Assembly: GCA_041476545.1 (NCBI GenBank) | Contig: JBGOTP010000213.1 | Coordinates: forward strand, 1-9,010 | From: JBGOTP01 sp041476545 | GTDB taxonomy: Bacteria; Acidobacteriota; Vicinamibacteria; Vicinamibacterales; CAVVIG01 | Reading direction: 5' to 3' | Length of the DNA stretch: 9,010 bases | Part shown: piece by piece, positions 1-6,216 of the stretch | How the letters are laid out: each line of letters starts with the position of its first letter | Position numbering within the stretch: the first letter of the stretch is position 1 | The notes under the pieces: model-generated | What the model saw: the letters and a program-made list of their open reading frames with translations, nothing else | Databases searched by the model: none | What the model was told of the DNA's origin: nothing | Translations under genes and position numbers: made by a program

Positions 1-1500
1 ATTTCGTACACCGGCCGGTACCTCTATGCACTCAATCCCAAGACGGGCGATCCGGTCCCCGGTTTCGGCACCGGCGGCAGAGTGGACCTCAACGTGGGTC
101 TGCCCGCGCTGCAGACCCAATATCGCTGGAATTCCCCGCCGCTCATCGTGCGTGACGTGATTGTTATGGGCGCGAACATGTCGGACCAGGACTCGGCCCC
201 CAGGATGGAAGGACCACCCGGCGACATCCGAGCCTTCGACGTTCGAACCGGACAACCGCGTTGGACCTTCAAGGTCATCCCGCGGCCTGGCGAGGAGGGC
301 AACGACACCTGGGAAAACGACGCGTGGGCGTACACGGGCGCCGGCAACGTCTGGGCGCTCATGAGCGCAGACGATGATCTCGGCGTCGTCTATCTTCCGA
401 CCACGAGCGTGACCAACGATATGTACGGCGGCCATCGCCTGGGCAACAACCTGTTCAGCGATTGCATCATTGCGGTCGACGCGGCGACGGGCAAGAAGCT
501 CTGGCACTTCCAGACCGTGCACCACGATCTCTTCGACTACGACAATCCGGCCGCGCCGATCCTCGGGGACATCACGGTGAACGGGCGCCGGATCAAGGCG
601 CTCATTCAGGTGACCAAGCAGTCGTTCGCGTACGTCCTCGATCGCACCACGGGCAAGCCGGTGTGGCCGATGGTGGAGCGCCCCGTACCCCAGTCGACCG
701 TGCCGGGCGAGAAGACGTCGGCGACGCAACTATTTCCGACCAAGCCGCCGCCGTTCGAACGTCAGGGTGTGACGATTGACGATCTGATTGACTTCACTCC
801 TGAACTGCGCGCGCAGGCGATTGAGATCACCAAGGAGTTTGTCATCGGCCCGGTCTTTACACCGCCGTCGGTTGCCGGAACGGGACCGAACGACAAGAAG
901 GGGACGATCGAGTTGCCTGGGTCGGTCGGTGGAGCCGACTGGACGGGCGCGGCGTTCGATCCCGACACAGGCATGCTGTACGTGCCGTCGATGACAAACC
1001 CGTTTGTGGCGAATCTTCTGCCGGGCGATCCGGCGAAGACGAATCTGCGCTATGTCGCCGGGGATAGGCATTTGTTGCAGGGCCCGCAGGGCTTGCCGCT
1101 GATGAAGCCGCCGTACGGGCGCATCACGGCGATCGATCTCAACAAGGGCGAGACGGCGTGGATGGTGGCGAACGGCGACGGTCCGCGCAATCATCCGTTG
1201 CTCAAGGATCTGAATCTGCCGCCGCTCGGTCAGGCGGTGCGCGCGTCGCCGCTCGTCACAAAGACCCTGCTGTTTGTCACCGAGGGGGATCAGGGGAACG
1301 TGCGTACGCCGCCCAACGGCGGTGGTAAGAAGTTCCGCGCCTACGACAAGGCCACGGGGAAGGTGCTGTGGGAGACAGCATTCGGCGCCGGTTCAACCGG
1401 GACGCCGATGACCTACCTGCACAACGGCAAGCAGTTCATCGTCGTCGCCATCGGCGGTCAGGGGAATCCGGCTGAGTTCGTCGCACTCGCGCTGCCTTAG
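1..1500 (+). CDS. PQQ-dependent dehydrogenase, glucose dehydrogenase-like (3' part; start outside window)
   Basis: The frame is open from base 1 and ends at TAG 1498-1500, giving the last 499 residues of a protein whose family is usually about 600-700 or more residues long. The sequence reads as a quinoprotein beta-propeller. Propeller-type repeats of the form 'D..TGK.LW.F' recur (around residues 160-170 and 447-458 of the fragment). A HHDLFDYDNPAAPIL block near residues 174-188 corresponds to the conserved HHDLWD/HD.WDYD segment of PQQ glucose and alcohol dehydrogenases. The closing AFGAGSTGTPMTY (460-472) and GKQFIVVAIGG blocks are typical of the family. Such enzymes oxidise sugars or alcohols in the periplasm using PQQ and a metal ion, and pass electrons to quinone or a cytochrome. 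The protein stops right after the propeller, with no CxxCH haem-binding domain at the C-terminus, so the electron acceptor must be elsewhere. Glucose is the likeliest substrate by resemblance, but substrate cannot be read from this fragment. Signal peptide and promoter lie outside the window. Confidence 0.9.
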   Translation: MSYTGRYLYALNPKTGDPVPGFGTGGRVDLNVGLPALQTQYRWNSPPLIVRDVIVMGANMSDQDSAPRMEGPPGDIRAFDVRTGQPRWTFKVIPRPGEEGNDTWENDAWAYTGAGNVWALMSADDDLGVVYLPTTSVTNDMYGGHRLGNNLFSDCIIAVDAATGKKLWHFQTVHHDLFDYDNPAAPILGDITVNGRRIKALIQVTKQSFAYVLDRTTGKPVWPMVERPVPQSTVPGEKTSATQLFPTKPPPFERQGVTIDDLIDFTPELRAQAIEITKEFVIGPVFTPPSVAGTGPNDKKGTIELPGSVGGADWTGAAFDPDTGMLYVPSMTNPFVANLLPGDPAKTNLRYVAGDRHLLQGPQGLPLMKPPYGRITAIDLNKGETAWMVANGDGPRNHPLLKDLNLPPLGQAVRASPLVTKTLLFVTEGDQGNVRTPPNGGGKKFRAYDKATGKVLWETAFGAGSTGTPMTYLHNGKQFIVVAIGGQGNPAEFVALALP

Positions 1501-1724
1501 AGTCACGACGATCAGGACGTCAGCACTGCGTTGTCAGTTTCAGGCGGGAGCCCGGTCGAAGACATGCTGCTCCGCGAACGGCGAGACGGCGCGGGAAATC
1601 GCCTCTACGGGGATCCATGCGGTGCCGCGGCTCTGGCCCGAACAGGCTAACCCGCGACACCACCGGAGGTCAGCCGTGTTCTGTCGACGAAGTCATTCTG
1701 TCTAGACTGCAGTAGGAAGACCAT

Positions 1725-2351
1725 GTGCGCTACCTGATTACGGCGTTGTTGATTTCGGCCGCCGTGACATCGCCTAGTGCGGGTTATCAAGACCCGTCTC
1801 CAGCCATGGACGATCAGCAGGTCTTTGCTGCAATTCTCGAGCACACGATTCGTCCCGAGGTTGTGAACTTCAGCGCGAAGGCCGGGATTCCCGGGACGCC
1901 ACCGCTGCTTGTCTTGAATGAGACATTGTCCTTCTGCCGCCCGTCCCGGGCCAGTGGGCAGCCCTGTGTCAATACTGAAGACATCGAAAGCCTCCGAACG
2001 CCGAACCGCTCTGGTGCGCTGTTGGGTGGATCGGCGTATGACAGCGCCCTCAGGACGAGACTTGTCGAGGCATTCGTCGCGCGCAACGCAAGCAGCGAAC
2101 GTTTCGTGACGCCTGAAGGAGTTGGGGTTATGTTGATTTCTTACACGGACATCTTCGAGACGTTGAAGAGTCGTGCCCATGAGACGGTCGGGTACGCAGC
2201 CTTCAGTCTTCCCGGCTATTCCGGCGACCACGCAGCGACCTTCGGATTCTACACGTGCGGTGGCCGGTGCGGCCGCGGCAGGTTGTTCATTCTCGGTCGA
2301 CGGTCAGGCACGTGGCAGGTTGAGTTCGTTGCACTGTTGTGGATGAGCTGA
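1725..2351 (+). CDS. Secreted hypothetical protein with CGxxCGxG C-terminal motif
   Basis: This gene encodes 208 residues starting at GTG 1725. An AGGAAG Shine-Dalgarno sequence at 1714-1719 supports that start. The ATG at 1723 is in another frame and stops after four codons. The N-terminus (MRYLITALLISAAVTSPSAG) looks like a Sec signal peptide with cleavage near residues 19-22, so the mature protein is probably periplasmic or secreted. The middle (30-130) has no family I recognise; it has two cysteines, at 71 and 81. The C-terminal third (about 155-208) reads YAAFSLPGYSGDHAATFGFY, then C178-G-G-R-C182-G-R-G, then a beta-rich LFILGRRSGTWQVEFVALLWMS. From memory, this 'FS.pGy...dqA...y...CG..CG.G...L.r..G.W.V....LW.S' pattern recurs in secreted hypothetical proteins of soil bacteria. 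Its function is unknown. The CxxxC pair could be a disulphide or a metal site; the sequence alone does not decide. The gene stands alone: 224 bases after the dehydrogenase and convergent with the PEBP gene. Confidence 0.8.
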   Translation: MRYLITALLISAAVTSPSAGYQDPSPAMDDQQVFAAILEHTIRPEVVNFSAKAGIPGTPPLLVLNETLSFCRPSRASGQPCVNTEDIESLRTPNRSGALLGGSAYDSALRTRLVEAFVARNASSERFVTPEGVGVMLISYTDIFETLKSRAHETVGYAAFSLPGYSGDHAATFGFYTCGGRCGRGRLFILGRRSGTWQVEFVALLWMS

Positions 2352-2461
2352 CAAGAGCGTTGCGACATGCAGTCTGACTTCGCCTGCAGCCGATGGCGCA
2401 CTCGAAAGATGGAACGAGCACCGGCCCAGTATCAGCAAAGCCTCAAGGCTGGCCTTCAGGA

Positions 2462-2496
2462 TCGCCACGAAGATCAGGACTCGATCTTCGTGGCGA
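2462..2496. terminator. Perfect 14-bp inverted repeat between convergent genes (possible bidirectional terminator)
   Basis: The arm TCGCCACGAAGATC at 2462-2475 is repeated as its exact reverse complement at 2483-2496, around a 7-base loop (2476-2482). It lies 111 bases after the stop of the plus-strand hypothetical gene and 52 bases beyond the stop of the minus-strand PEBP gene, where a shared terminator would sit. Neither flank has a run of T, so it is not a classic intrinsic terminator in either direction. It may instead be an RNA 3'-end stabiliser, a protein-binding palindrome or a REP-like element. The palindrome itself is directly visible; its role is inferred. Confidence 0.5.
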
Positions 2497-2547
2497 CGGT
2501 TGACGAGCCGATTGTGCTCCGACCGCCGGGGCGGGCCGGAAGGAGTG

Positions 2548-3213
2548 TTACCGTCCCGCTCCGGGCGCTGGCGCTCCAGCCGGAGGGGCACCGCGCCGCG
2601 CGGCGGCCGGGGCATTCGGATCGACCTGGCCCAGGCCGATGATCTCGCCGGAGGCCAGGACGTGATCCTTCATCGCGGCCGTGAGCGACTCGATGGTGGC
2701 ACCGGCATCAGCCGCGAGCGTCGTGTCGAGCGCGAAGACCTGGAGGTGATACCGATGTTTCGGCCCCGCCGGTGTGCGCGGGCCCATGTACGCCTGGTTG
2801 GCGCCGCGCATGTTCGGGCCGTAGGTCGCACCAGCAGGCACGGCCGTCATGCCGGCGTCGAGCTTGGTTCCCGAAATGTTGAACATCGTCCAGTGCAGGA
2901 TGGGCGCGTTGCGCATCATGCCGTCGGTGTCCTGCATGATGATGGCGTAGGACTTGGTCCCCGCCGGTCCGGCCGTCCACTCCAGCCCCGGAAACGTGTT
3001 GCCCTGATACTGGGTATTCTGGAATGGGATGTCGCCCATGTGCTTGAACGCGGGCGACGTGACGGTCAGCTTCGCCCCGCCCTTGGCTGGAAGGGTGCTG
3101 AGCGCCGACTGTGCGATGCCGACCTCGGTCTCGGGCGGCGGTGCCTGCGCGAAGACGGACGTGGGCGCCAGCAGGATGGCTGTCCACATGGTGATGAGTG
3201 CACGACGTGTCAT
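2548..3213 (-). CDS. Secreted PEBP / YbhB-YbcL family (Raf kinase inhibitor-like) protein
   Basis: This is a 221-residue protein read from ATG 3213 down to TAA at 2548. I chose this start over an in-frame ATG 14 codons upstream (3255) because a GGAG Shine-Dalgarno sequence lies about 9 bases before it and a clean signal peptide (MTRRALITMWTAILLAPTSVFAQA, basic then hydrophobic, AxA site near 22-24) begins there. The mature part has the phosphatidylethanolamine-binding fold landmarks: DTDGMMRNAPILHW (95-108, matching the family DPD.....HW), and YGPNMRGANQAYMGPRTPAG followed by H153-R-Y and VFALD (131-163). These residues build the anion-binding pocket. Members bind phosphorylated or anionic ligands; the bacterial function is poorly known and no enzymatic activity should be assumed. 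The last 20 residues (about 202-221) are a low-complexity Ala/Pro/Gly tail with a few Arg, unusual for the fold and probably disordered. The gene is monocistronic as far as can be seen, convergent with its left neighbour and divergent from the ASCH-like gene. Confidence 0.9.
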   Translation of the reverse strand: MTRRALITMWTAILLAPTSVFAQAPPPETEVGIAQSALSTLPAKGGAKLTVTSPAFKHMGDIPFQNTQYQGNTFPGLEWTAGPAGTKSYAIIMQDTDGMMRNAPILHWTMFNISGTKLDAGMTAVPAGATYGPNMRGANQAYMGPRTPAGPKHRYHLQVFALDTTLAADAGATIESLTAAMKDHVLASGEIIGLGQVDPNAPAAARRGAPPAGAPAPGAGR

Positions 3214-3305
3214 AGATGGCTCTCCATTCCTAGTCAATGCGCATATAGCGTTCACGACACACCAAGATACCTAAAACCGAGCCTGGGCGCGACAAGTACA
3301 TCAAG

Positions 3306-3620
3306 ATGGTGTTTACCAACCGCATTCGAGAGGGAATCCGGCGCGGGAGGATCAGGTGCAGCGTTCGCATCTGGACGCGCCCCCATGTCAAGACGGGCGG
3401 TCATTACCGCATGGACAACGGACAGATCGTCGTGGATTCGATCATGCCGATTCCAATGACGGATATCACGTATGATCTGGCCCGCGAATCGGGTTTCGAC
3501 AGTGTCGATGACTTGCTCCAGACCGCGAAGCACGGCCGCGGTACCAACGTGTATTTGATCCGGTTTCACTACTTGCCTCCGGGTGCGTGGGACACGCCCG
3601 TATGGAAGAAGCGGCCGTGA
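3306..3620 (+). CDS. Small ASCH-like (PUA-fold) protein
   Basis: This is a 104-residue basic protein starting at ATG 3306 and ending at TGA 3618-3620. It has no signal peptide or membrane segment, so it is cytoplasmic. The N-terminus FTNRIREGIRRGRIRCSVRIW resembles the ASCH beginning, in which a basic residue-rich 'I..G.K..T.R' strand is followed by a turn. It continues with HVKTGGHYRMDNGQIVVDSI (27-46), an ITYDLARESGF helix (54-64) and a closing NVYLIRFHYLP strand (81-91). ASCH domains are related to PUA domains and are thought to bind RNA or nucleotides; no catalytic set can be assigned here. No strong Shine-Dalgarno sequence precedes the ATG, which weakens confidence in the exact start. 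The SDR gene begins 31 bases after the stop on the same strand, suggesting co-transcription, although nothing in either sequence ties their roles together. The 92-base divergent gap to the PEBP gene presumably holds both promoters, but I could not pick out convincing boxes. Confidence 0.72.
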   Translation: MVFTNRIREGIRRGRIRCSVRIWTRPHVKTGGHYRMDNGQIVVDSIMPIPMTDITYDLARESGFDSVDDLLQTAKHGRGTNVYLIRFHYLPPGAWDTPVWKKRP

Positions 3621-3651
3621 CCCCCGCCCGCGCATTTCTGGAGCCAGCGAC

Positions 3652-4410
3652 ATGTTTGATTTGACCGGACGTGTCGCGATTGTGACTGGCGGCAACGGAG
3701 GAATTGGTTTCGGAATCGCACGCGGCCTGGCCAGGGCCGGTGCCCGTGTCGTGGTGGCCGCGCGAAATGCGGAGAAGTCGAACGCGGCGGTTCGTGATCT
3801 GCGAGCGATTGGTTCCGACGCACTCGCGATATCCGTCGATGTGACAGACGAGCGATCGGTGGCCGCGCTCGTGAGTGCGACGATGAAGCATTGCGGCCGG
3901 ATTGACATCCTCGTCAACAACGCGGGCATCAATATCCGCAAGCCGCCTCAGGATCTCGCGCTGGACGAATGGCAACAGGTGATGGATACCAACCTGACGA
4001 GCGCATTTCTGTGCTCGCGCTCCGCGTATCCGCATATGAAGAAGGCCGGCGGTGGCAAGATCATCAACATCGGGTCGATGATGTCCATCTTCGGCGCGTC
4101 ATTCACCCCCGCCTATGGAGCCAGTAAGGGCGGCATCGTCCAGCTCACGAAATCTCTGGCCGTCGCGTGGGCGGGCGACAACATACAGGTCAACGCGGTC
4201 CTGCCTGGCTGGATTGACACCGATCTGACGCGCCGTGCGCGAGAGAAGATTCCAGGTCTGAACGAACGCGTGCTGGCCCGCTCGCCGTCGGGACGGTGGG
4301 GCACGATTGACGACCTCGAAGGGATAGGAGTGTTTCTCGCGAGCGCTGCATCTACGTTCATCACCGGCGCAGCCATTCCCGTTGATGGCGGGTACTCCTC
4401 TCTTGGCTGA
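3652..4410 (+). CDS. Short-chain dehydrogenase/reductase (classical SDR)
   Basis: This is a 252-residue NAD(P)-dependent oxidoreductase. The start is ATG 3652, with GGAG at 3640-3643 eight bases upstream. A longer reading from 3583 would add residues not seen in the family and would overlap the ASCH-like gene. The length fits classical SDRs. The cofactor-binding TGGNGGIG lies at 12-19, NNAG at 89-92, the structural Asn at 114, and the catalytic Ser142, Tyr155 and Lys159 (YGASK) are all in place, followed by PG at 185-186. The C-terminal FITGAAIPVDGGYSS is the usual end of the fold. Overall it most resembles the gluconate 5-dehydrogenase / 2-deoxy-gluconate 3-dehydrogenase / 3-oxoacyl-ACP reductase-like group. 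The substrate is therefore some hydroxyl/keto sugar acid or acyl compound, which I cannot narrow down. The residue after the second beta strand is Arg/Asn (AARN) rather than Asp, which leans towards NADP, but this is a weak indicator. It is soluble and cytoplasmic, and probably co-transcribed with the preceding small gene. Confidence 0.93.
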   Translation: MFDLTGRVAIVTGGNGGIGFGIARGLARAGARVVVAARNAEKSNAAVRDLRAIGSDALAISVDVTDERSVAALVSATMKHCGRIDILVNNAGINIRKPPQDLALDEWQQVMDTNLTSAFLCSRSAYPHMKKAGGGKIINIGSMMSIFGASFTPAYGASKGGIVQLTKSLAVAWAGDNIQVNAVLPGWIDTDLTRRAREKIPGLNERVLARSPSGRWGTIDDLEGIGVFLASAASTFITGAAIPVDGGYSSLG

Positions 4411-4423
4411 TTGAGAAGCAGAG

Positions 4424-4438
4424 TCAGGGCTCAGGGCT
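4424..4438. repeat. Two tandem copies of TCAGGGC
   Basis: The heptamer TCAGGGC occurs at 4424-4430 and again at 4431-4437, followed by T, in the 83-base spacer between the SDR and hydrolase genes. It is too short to be a proper satellite. A similar 'cagggctcaggg' motif is, from memory, seen in gene gaps of some acidobacterial genomes, so it may be a worn member of a dispersed intergenic repeat. Only the two copies are direct observation. Confidence 0.35.
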
Positions 4439-4493
4439 GACCCAATCGATCGTCCGTCTTGCCCGACCGCGACGGGCGTAGTAATGTCAGCCC

Positions 4494-5255
4494 ATGAATC
4501 GACGCTCATTCCTCACCCTGAGCGCGGCGGGTGCCGCGGGCTCCCTGTACGGGACCCGGCGTGTGAACGCGCAAGCCCGGCGGAACGCGCAGCCTCCGGC
4601 CCAGGCGCCTTCGGACCTGGATTTTCCCTATGGGGAAGGTCGTCTCGGCCTCTCGGACGACGACCGCGATGGTTCGCTGTACATTCCGAAGAAGTACAAG
4701 GATGGCGTGCCGATGCCCGTGCTCATCATGCTGCACGGGGTTGGCGGATCGGCGCAGAGCGCCCGCTTCACGTTCCCGCTCTCCGAAGAATTCGGCGTCA
4801 TCATCATGGCTCCGGAATCGCGCAGTCAGACATGGGAGCAGGCCGCGCCCGGCTACGATGTCGACTCCCACTACATTGCCGCCGCCATCAAATACGTCGA
4901 CAGCTTCCTGTACTTCGACCGGTCCCACTTTGCGATCGCCGGCGTCTCTGATGGTGCGACATACGCGCTCGGGATGGGTCTCTCCTACGGCGGCGCCCCA
5001 TTCACTCATGTGATGGGGTTCTCGGAGGGCATCGTGAAGCCCTACAACAAGCAAGGGAAGCCGAAAGTCTTCGTCGCGCACGGCGTCAACGACGCCCAGA
5101 TGCCCATCGACAGAACGAGCCGGAAGTTCATTCCGGAGCTCAAGGGTCAGGGTTACGACGTGACGTACCGCGAGTACGACGGCGGTCACGGCGCGCCGGC
5201 GCCGCTTGTTCGGGAAGCGTTCCAGTGGTTTCTCAAGGACGCGAAGCCGCGCTAG
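4494..5255 (+). CDS. Tat-exported alpha/beta hydrolase (dienelactone hydrolase / PHB depolymerase-esterase type)
   Basis: This is a 253-residue protein from ATG 4494. The N-terminus MNRRSFLTLSAAGAAGSL is a twin-arginine signal (RR at 3-4, FL, then a weakly hydrophobic Ala-rich core). It is followed by an Ala/Pro/Gln-rich linker to about residue 40, so the folded enzyme is likely exported to the periplasm. Hydrolase landmarks are in order: the oxyanion-region HGVGG at 81-85; the nucleophile elbow GVSDG at 150-154 with Ser152; Asp200 in GVNDAQMPI; and His232 in DGGHGAP. All three members of the triad are present. The SLYIPKKYKDGVPMPVLIMLHG approach resembles carboxylesterase, PHB-depolymerase (LpqC-like) and phospholipase/carboxylesterase proteins. 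The substrate is an ester of unknown kind. No strong Shine-Dalgarno sequence precedes the ATG, but the Tat signal begins exactly there, which supports the start. The 83-base spacer after the SDR leaves open whether it shares that transcript. Confidence 0.88.
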   Translation: MNRRSFLTLSAAGAAGSLYGTRRVNAQARRNAQPPAQAPSDLDFPYGEGRLGLSDDDRDGSLYIPKKYKDGVPMPVLIMLHGVGGSAQSARFTFPLSEEFGVIIMAPESRSQTWEQAAPGYDVDSHYIAAAIKYVDSFLYFDRSHFAIAGVSDGATYALGMGLSYGGAPFTHVMGFSEGIVKPYNKQGKPKVFVAHGVNDAQMPIDRTSRKFIPELKGQGYDVTYREYDGGHGAPAPLVREAFQWFLKDAKPR

Positions 5256-5969
5256 CCGCGAAGCGCCGGGACCCCGTGACGCGTCGCGTGAGCCGATGAG
5301 CACAGCGCCGTTCACCGGCCGCTCCAGCTCGTGTGTCCACCGCAATCGCCCCGATCGGCTGCGCCCGAATCGCGTGCCGGGAAGTCGAGACTCCGCTCGG
5401 ACCCTGTCGCTCTCCCGTCGACTATCGGGGTAATCGACCGACGGTCATTCACGGCATGCACCGATTTGGGCAGTGCGATCGACACGGATCGTGCAGACCG
5501 AAGTCGACGTGACAAATCGCTGCGCTCGACTTCTGGTCACAGTGAGCGTCGGCACGCTCATACGGCCGCTGCCGCTCGGGGCGATCGCGGCGGACGTCAC
5601 CGGTGGCGGCCGGACGACGTCGGCGGCGGCGACCCGTGGGAGGGCGGCCGGTCAGATCGTAAGGCAACTGTGCGCGGCCGGTTCTCCTCGTGGCGATCCT
5701 GATCTCCGCGATCCATGTCTACCGAATAACCCGTGCTGGTGCATGCCGTGCGTGGCCCAAGCCTCGAGCCAGCTCATGATCGCCGCGGCACCGACAGTGT
5801 ACGAACCGGCTGCGCGCAGTTCCGGTGCCCGACCCGGGTCGCCACCGCTGATGTCGTCCCGCCGCCTTACACCACCATACGCCGCGAAACGGTGGGAGAG
5901 GGGCGGCACCGATGCCTATGGTATGGTTCCGCATCGTAAGGTCGAGCATCAGGAATCGTCTTTCTCACT
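5256..5969. other. Gene-poor region of about 714 bases
   Basis: No coding region here stands up. Open frames exist on both strands, the longest on the plus strand from 5473 to 6189. They are rich in Arg, Pro, Ser and Cys, lack Shine-Dalgarno sequences, overlap each other and the Nudix remnant, and match no family I know. This is what chance open frames look like in GC-rich DNA. One short stretch, read in the plus frame from 5681, encodes VLLVAILISAIHVYR. It resembles a membrane helix but has a stop at 5660 and no start, so it could be a relic of a decayed membrane-protein gene. I saw no RNA gene, no insertion-sequence ends and no convincing terminator. The region directly precedes a broken Nudix gene, so it may be decaying DNA. 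Confidence 0.6.
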
Positions 5970-6203
5970 ATGTCCGCGCATGAACCGGCCGACGAAGCAC
6001 CTGCCACGGTCGGCATCCTTCTCGTCGACGACCGCGGCTGGATCCTTCTGCAACTCCGCGATGGGCAAGGCATCTATCCCCATCACTGGGCCACGGTCGG
6101 CGGTGCCGTGGAGCCTGGGGAAACGATCGACGCAGCCCTGCGGCGCTCTACGCCGCTGTCAGAACGGTGTCCCCTCGCGACCGCTCTGACGTTCACATTC
6201 TGA
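5970..6203 (+). pseudogene. Nudix hydrolase remnant, truncated inside the Nudix box
   Basis: The 77-residue reading begins at ATG 5970. Residues 12-58 match the first half of a Nudix (NUDIX hydrolase) domain: ATVGILLVDDRGWILLQLRD, a HHWATVGGAVEPGE segment, then ETIDAALRR. Against the Nudix box G-x5-E-x7-REUxEExGU, Gly45, Glu51 and Arg59 are present. The next residue is Ser60 rather than Glu, and the EExG part that binds the catalytic metal is missing. The remaining 18 residues (STPLSERCPLATALTFTF) do not look like the family, whose members normally run to about 130-160 residues. I see no continuation in other frames downstream, so the 3' half appears deleted rather than frameshifted. Hydrolysis of nucleoside diphosphate-linked substrates is therefore not expected. 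There is no clear Shine-Dalgarno sequence. The methyltransferase gene starts 13 bases later. Confidence 0.75.
6158..6190 (+). other. Imperfect 11-bp hairpin at the end of the Nudix remnant
   Basis: GTCAGAACGGT (6158-6168) can pair with ACCGCTCTGAC (6180-6190), with one A:C mismatch (6164 with 6184) and an 11-base loop. It sits in the non-Nudix tail of the truncated gene and ends 26 bases before the GTG of the methyltransferase. What follows on the plus strand (GTTCACATTCT) is only mildly T-rich, so a terminator is possible but not typical. It could equally mark a deletion junction or regulate translation of the next gene. Confidence 0.4.
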
Positions 6204-6216
6204 CCGCGGAGAATAC

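Noticed and set aside
1501..1724. Possible short gene or relic between the dehydrogenase and the hypothetical protein
   Set aside because: Short readable stretches exist in several frames, but none has a start with a ribosome site or a family pattern. The GTCTAGAC palindrome at 1700-1707 is too short to interpret.
2500..3459. A 319-residue plus-strand open frame
   Set aside because: It lies antisense to the PEBP gene, whose signal peptide and pocket motifs are clear. The plus-strand reading is Arg/Gly-rich with no domain and runs into the ASCH-like gene.
3252..3941. A 229-residue minus-strand open frame
   Set aside because: It is antisense to the ASCH-like and SDR genes, both of which have better coding evidence, and it has no recognisable domain.
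4461..4477. GCCCG...CGGGC hairpin before the hydrolase gene
   Set aside because: The stem is only five base pairs with a seven-base loop and no T-run. This is expected by chance in GC-rich DNA.
4506..5345. A 279-residue minus-strand open frame
   Set aside because: It is a mirror of the hydrolase gene, rich in Arg and Val with no motif. The plus strand carries a full catalytic triad and a Tat signal.
5331..5702. A 123-residue plus-strand open frame after the hydrolase gene
   Set aside because: It is strongly Arg/Asp/Ser-biased with no family features, and overlaps other equally poor frames on both strands.
5473..6189. A 238-residue plus-strand open frame
   Set aside because: It has an Arg/Ser/Pro/Cys-rich composition, no Shine-Dalgarno sequence and no recognisable motif, and it overlaps the clear Nudix remnant in another frame. 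Chance open frames of this size are common in GC-rich DNA.
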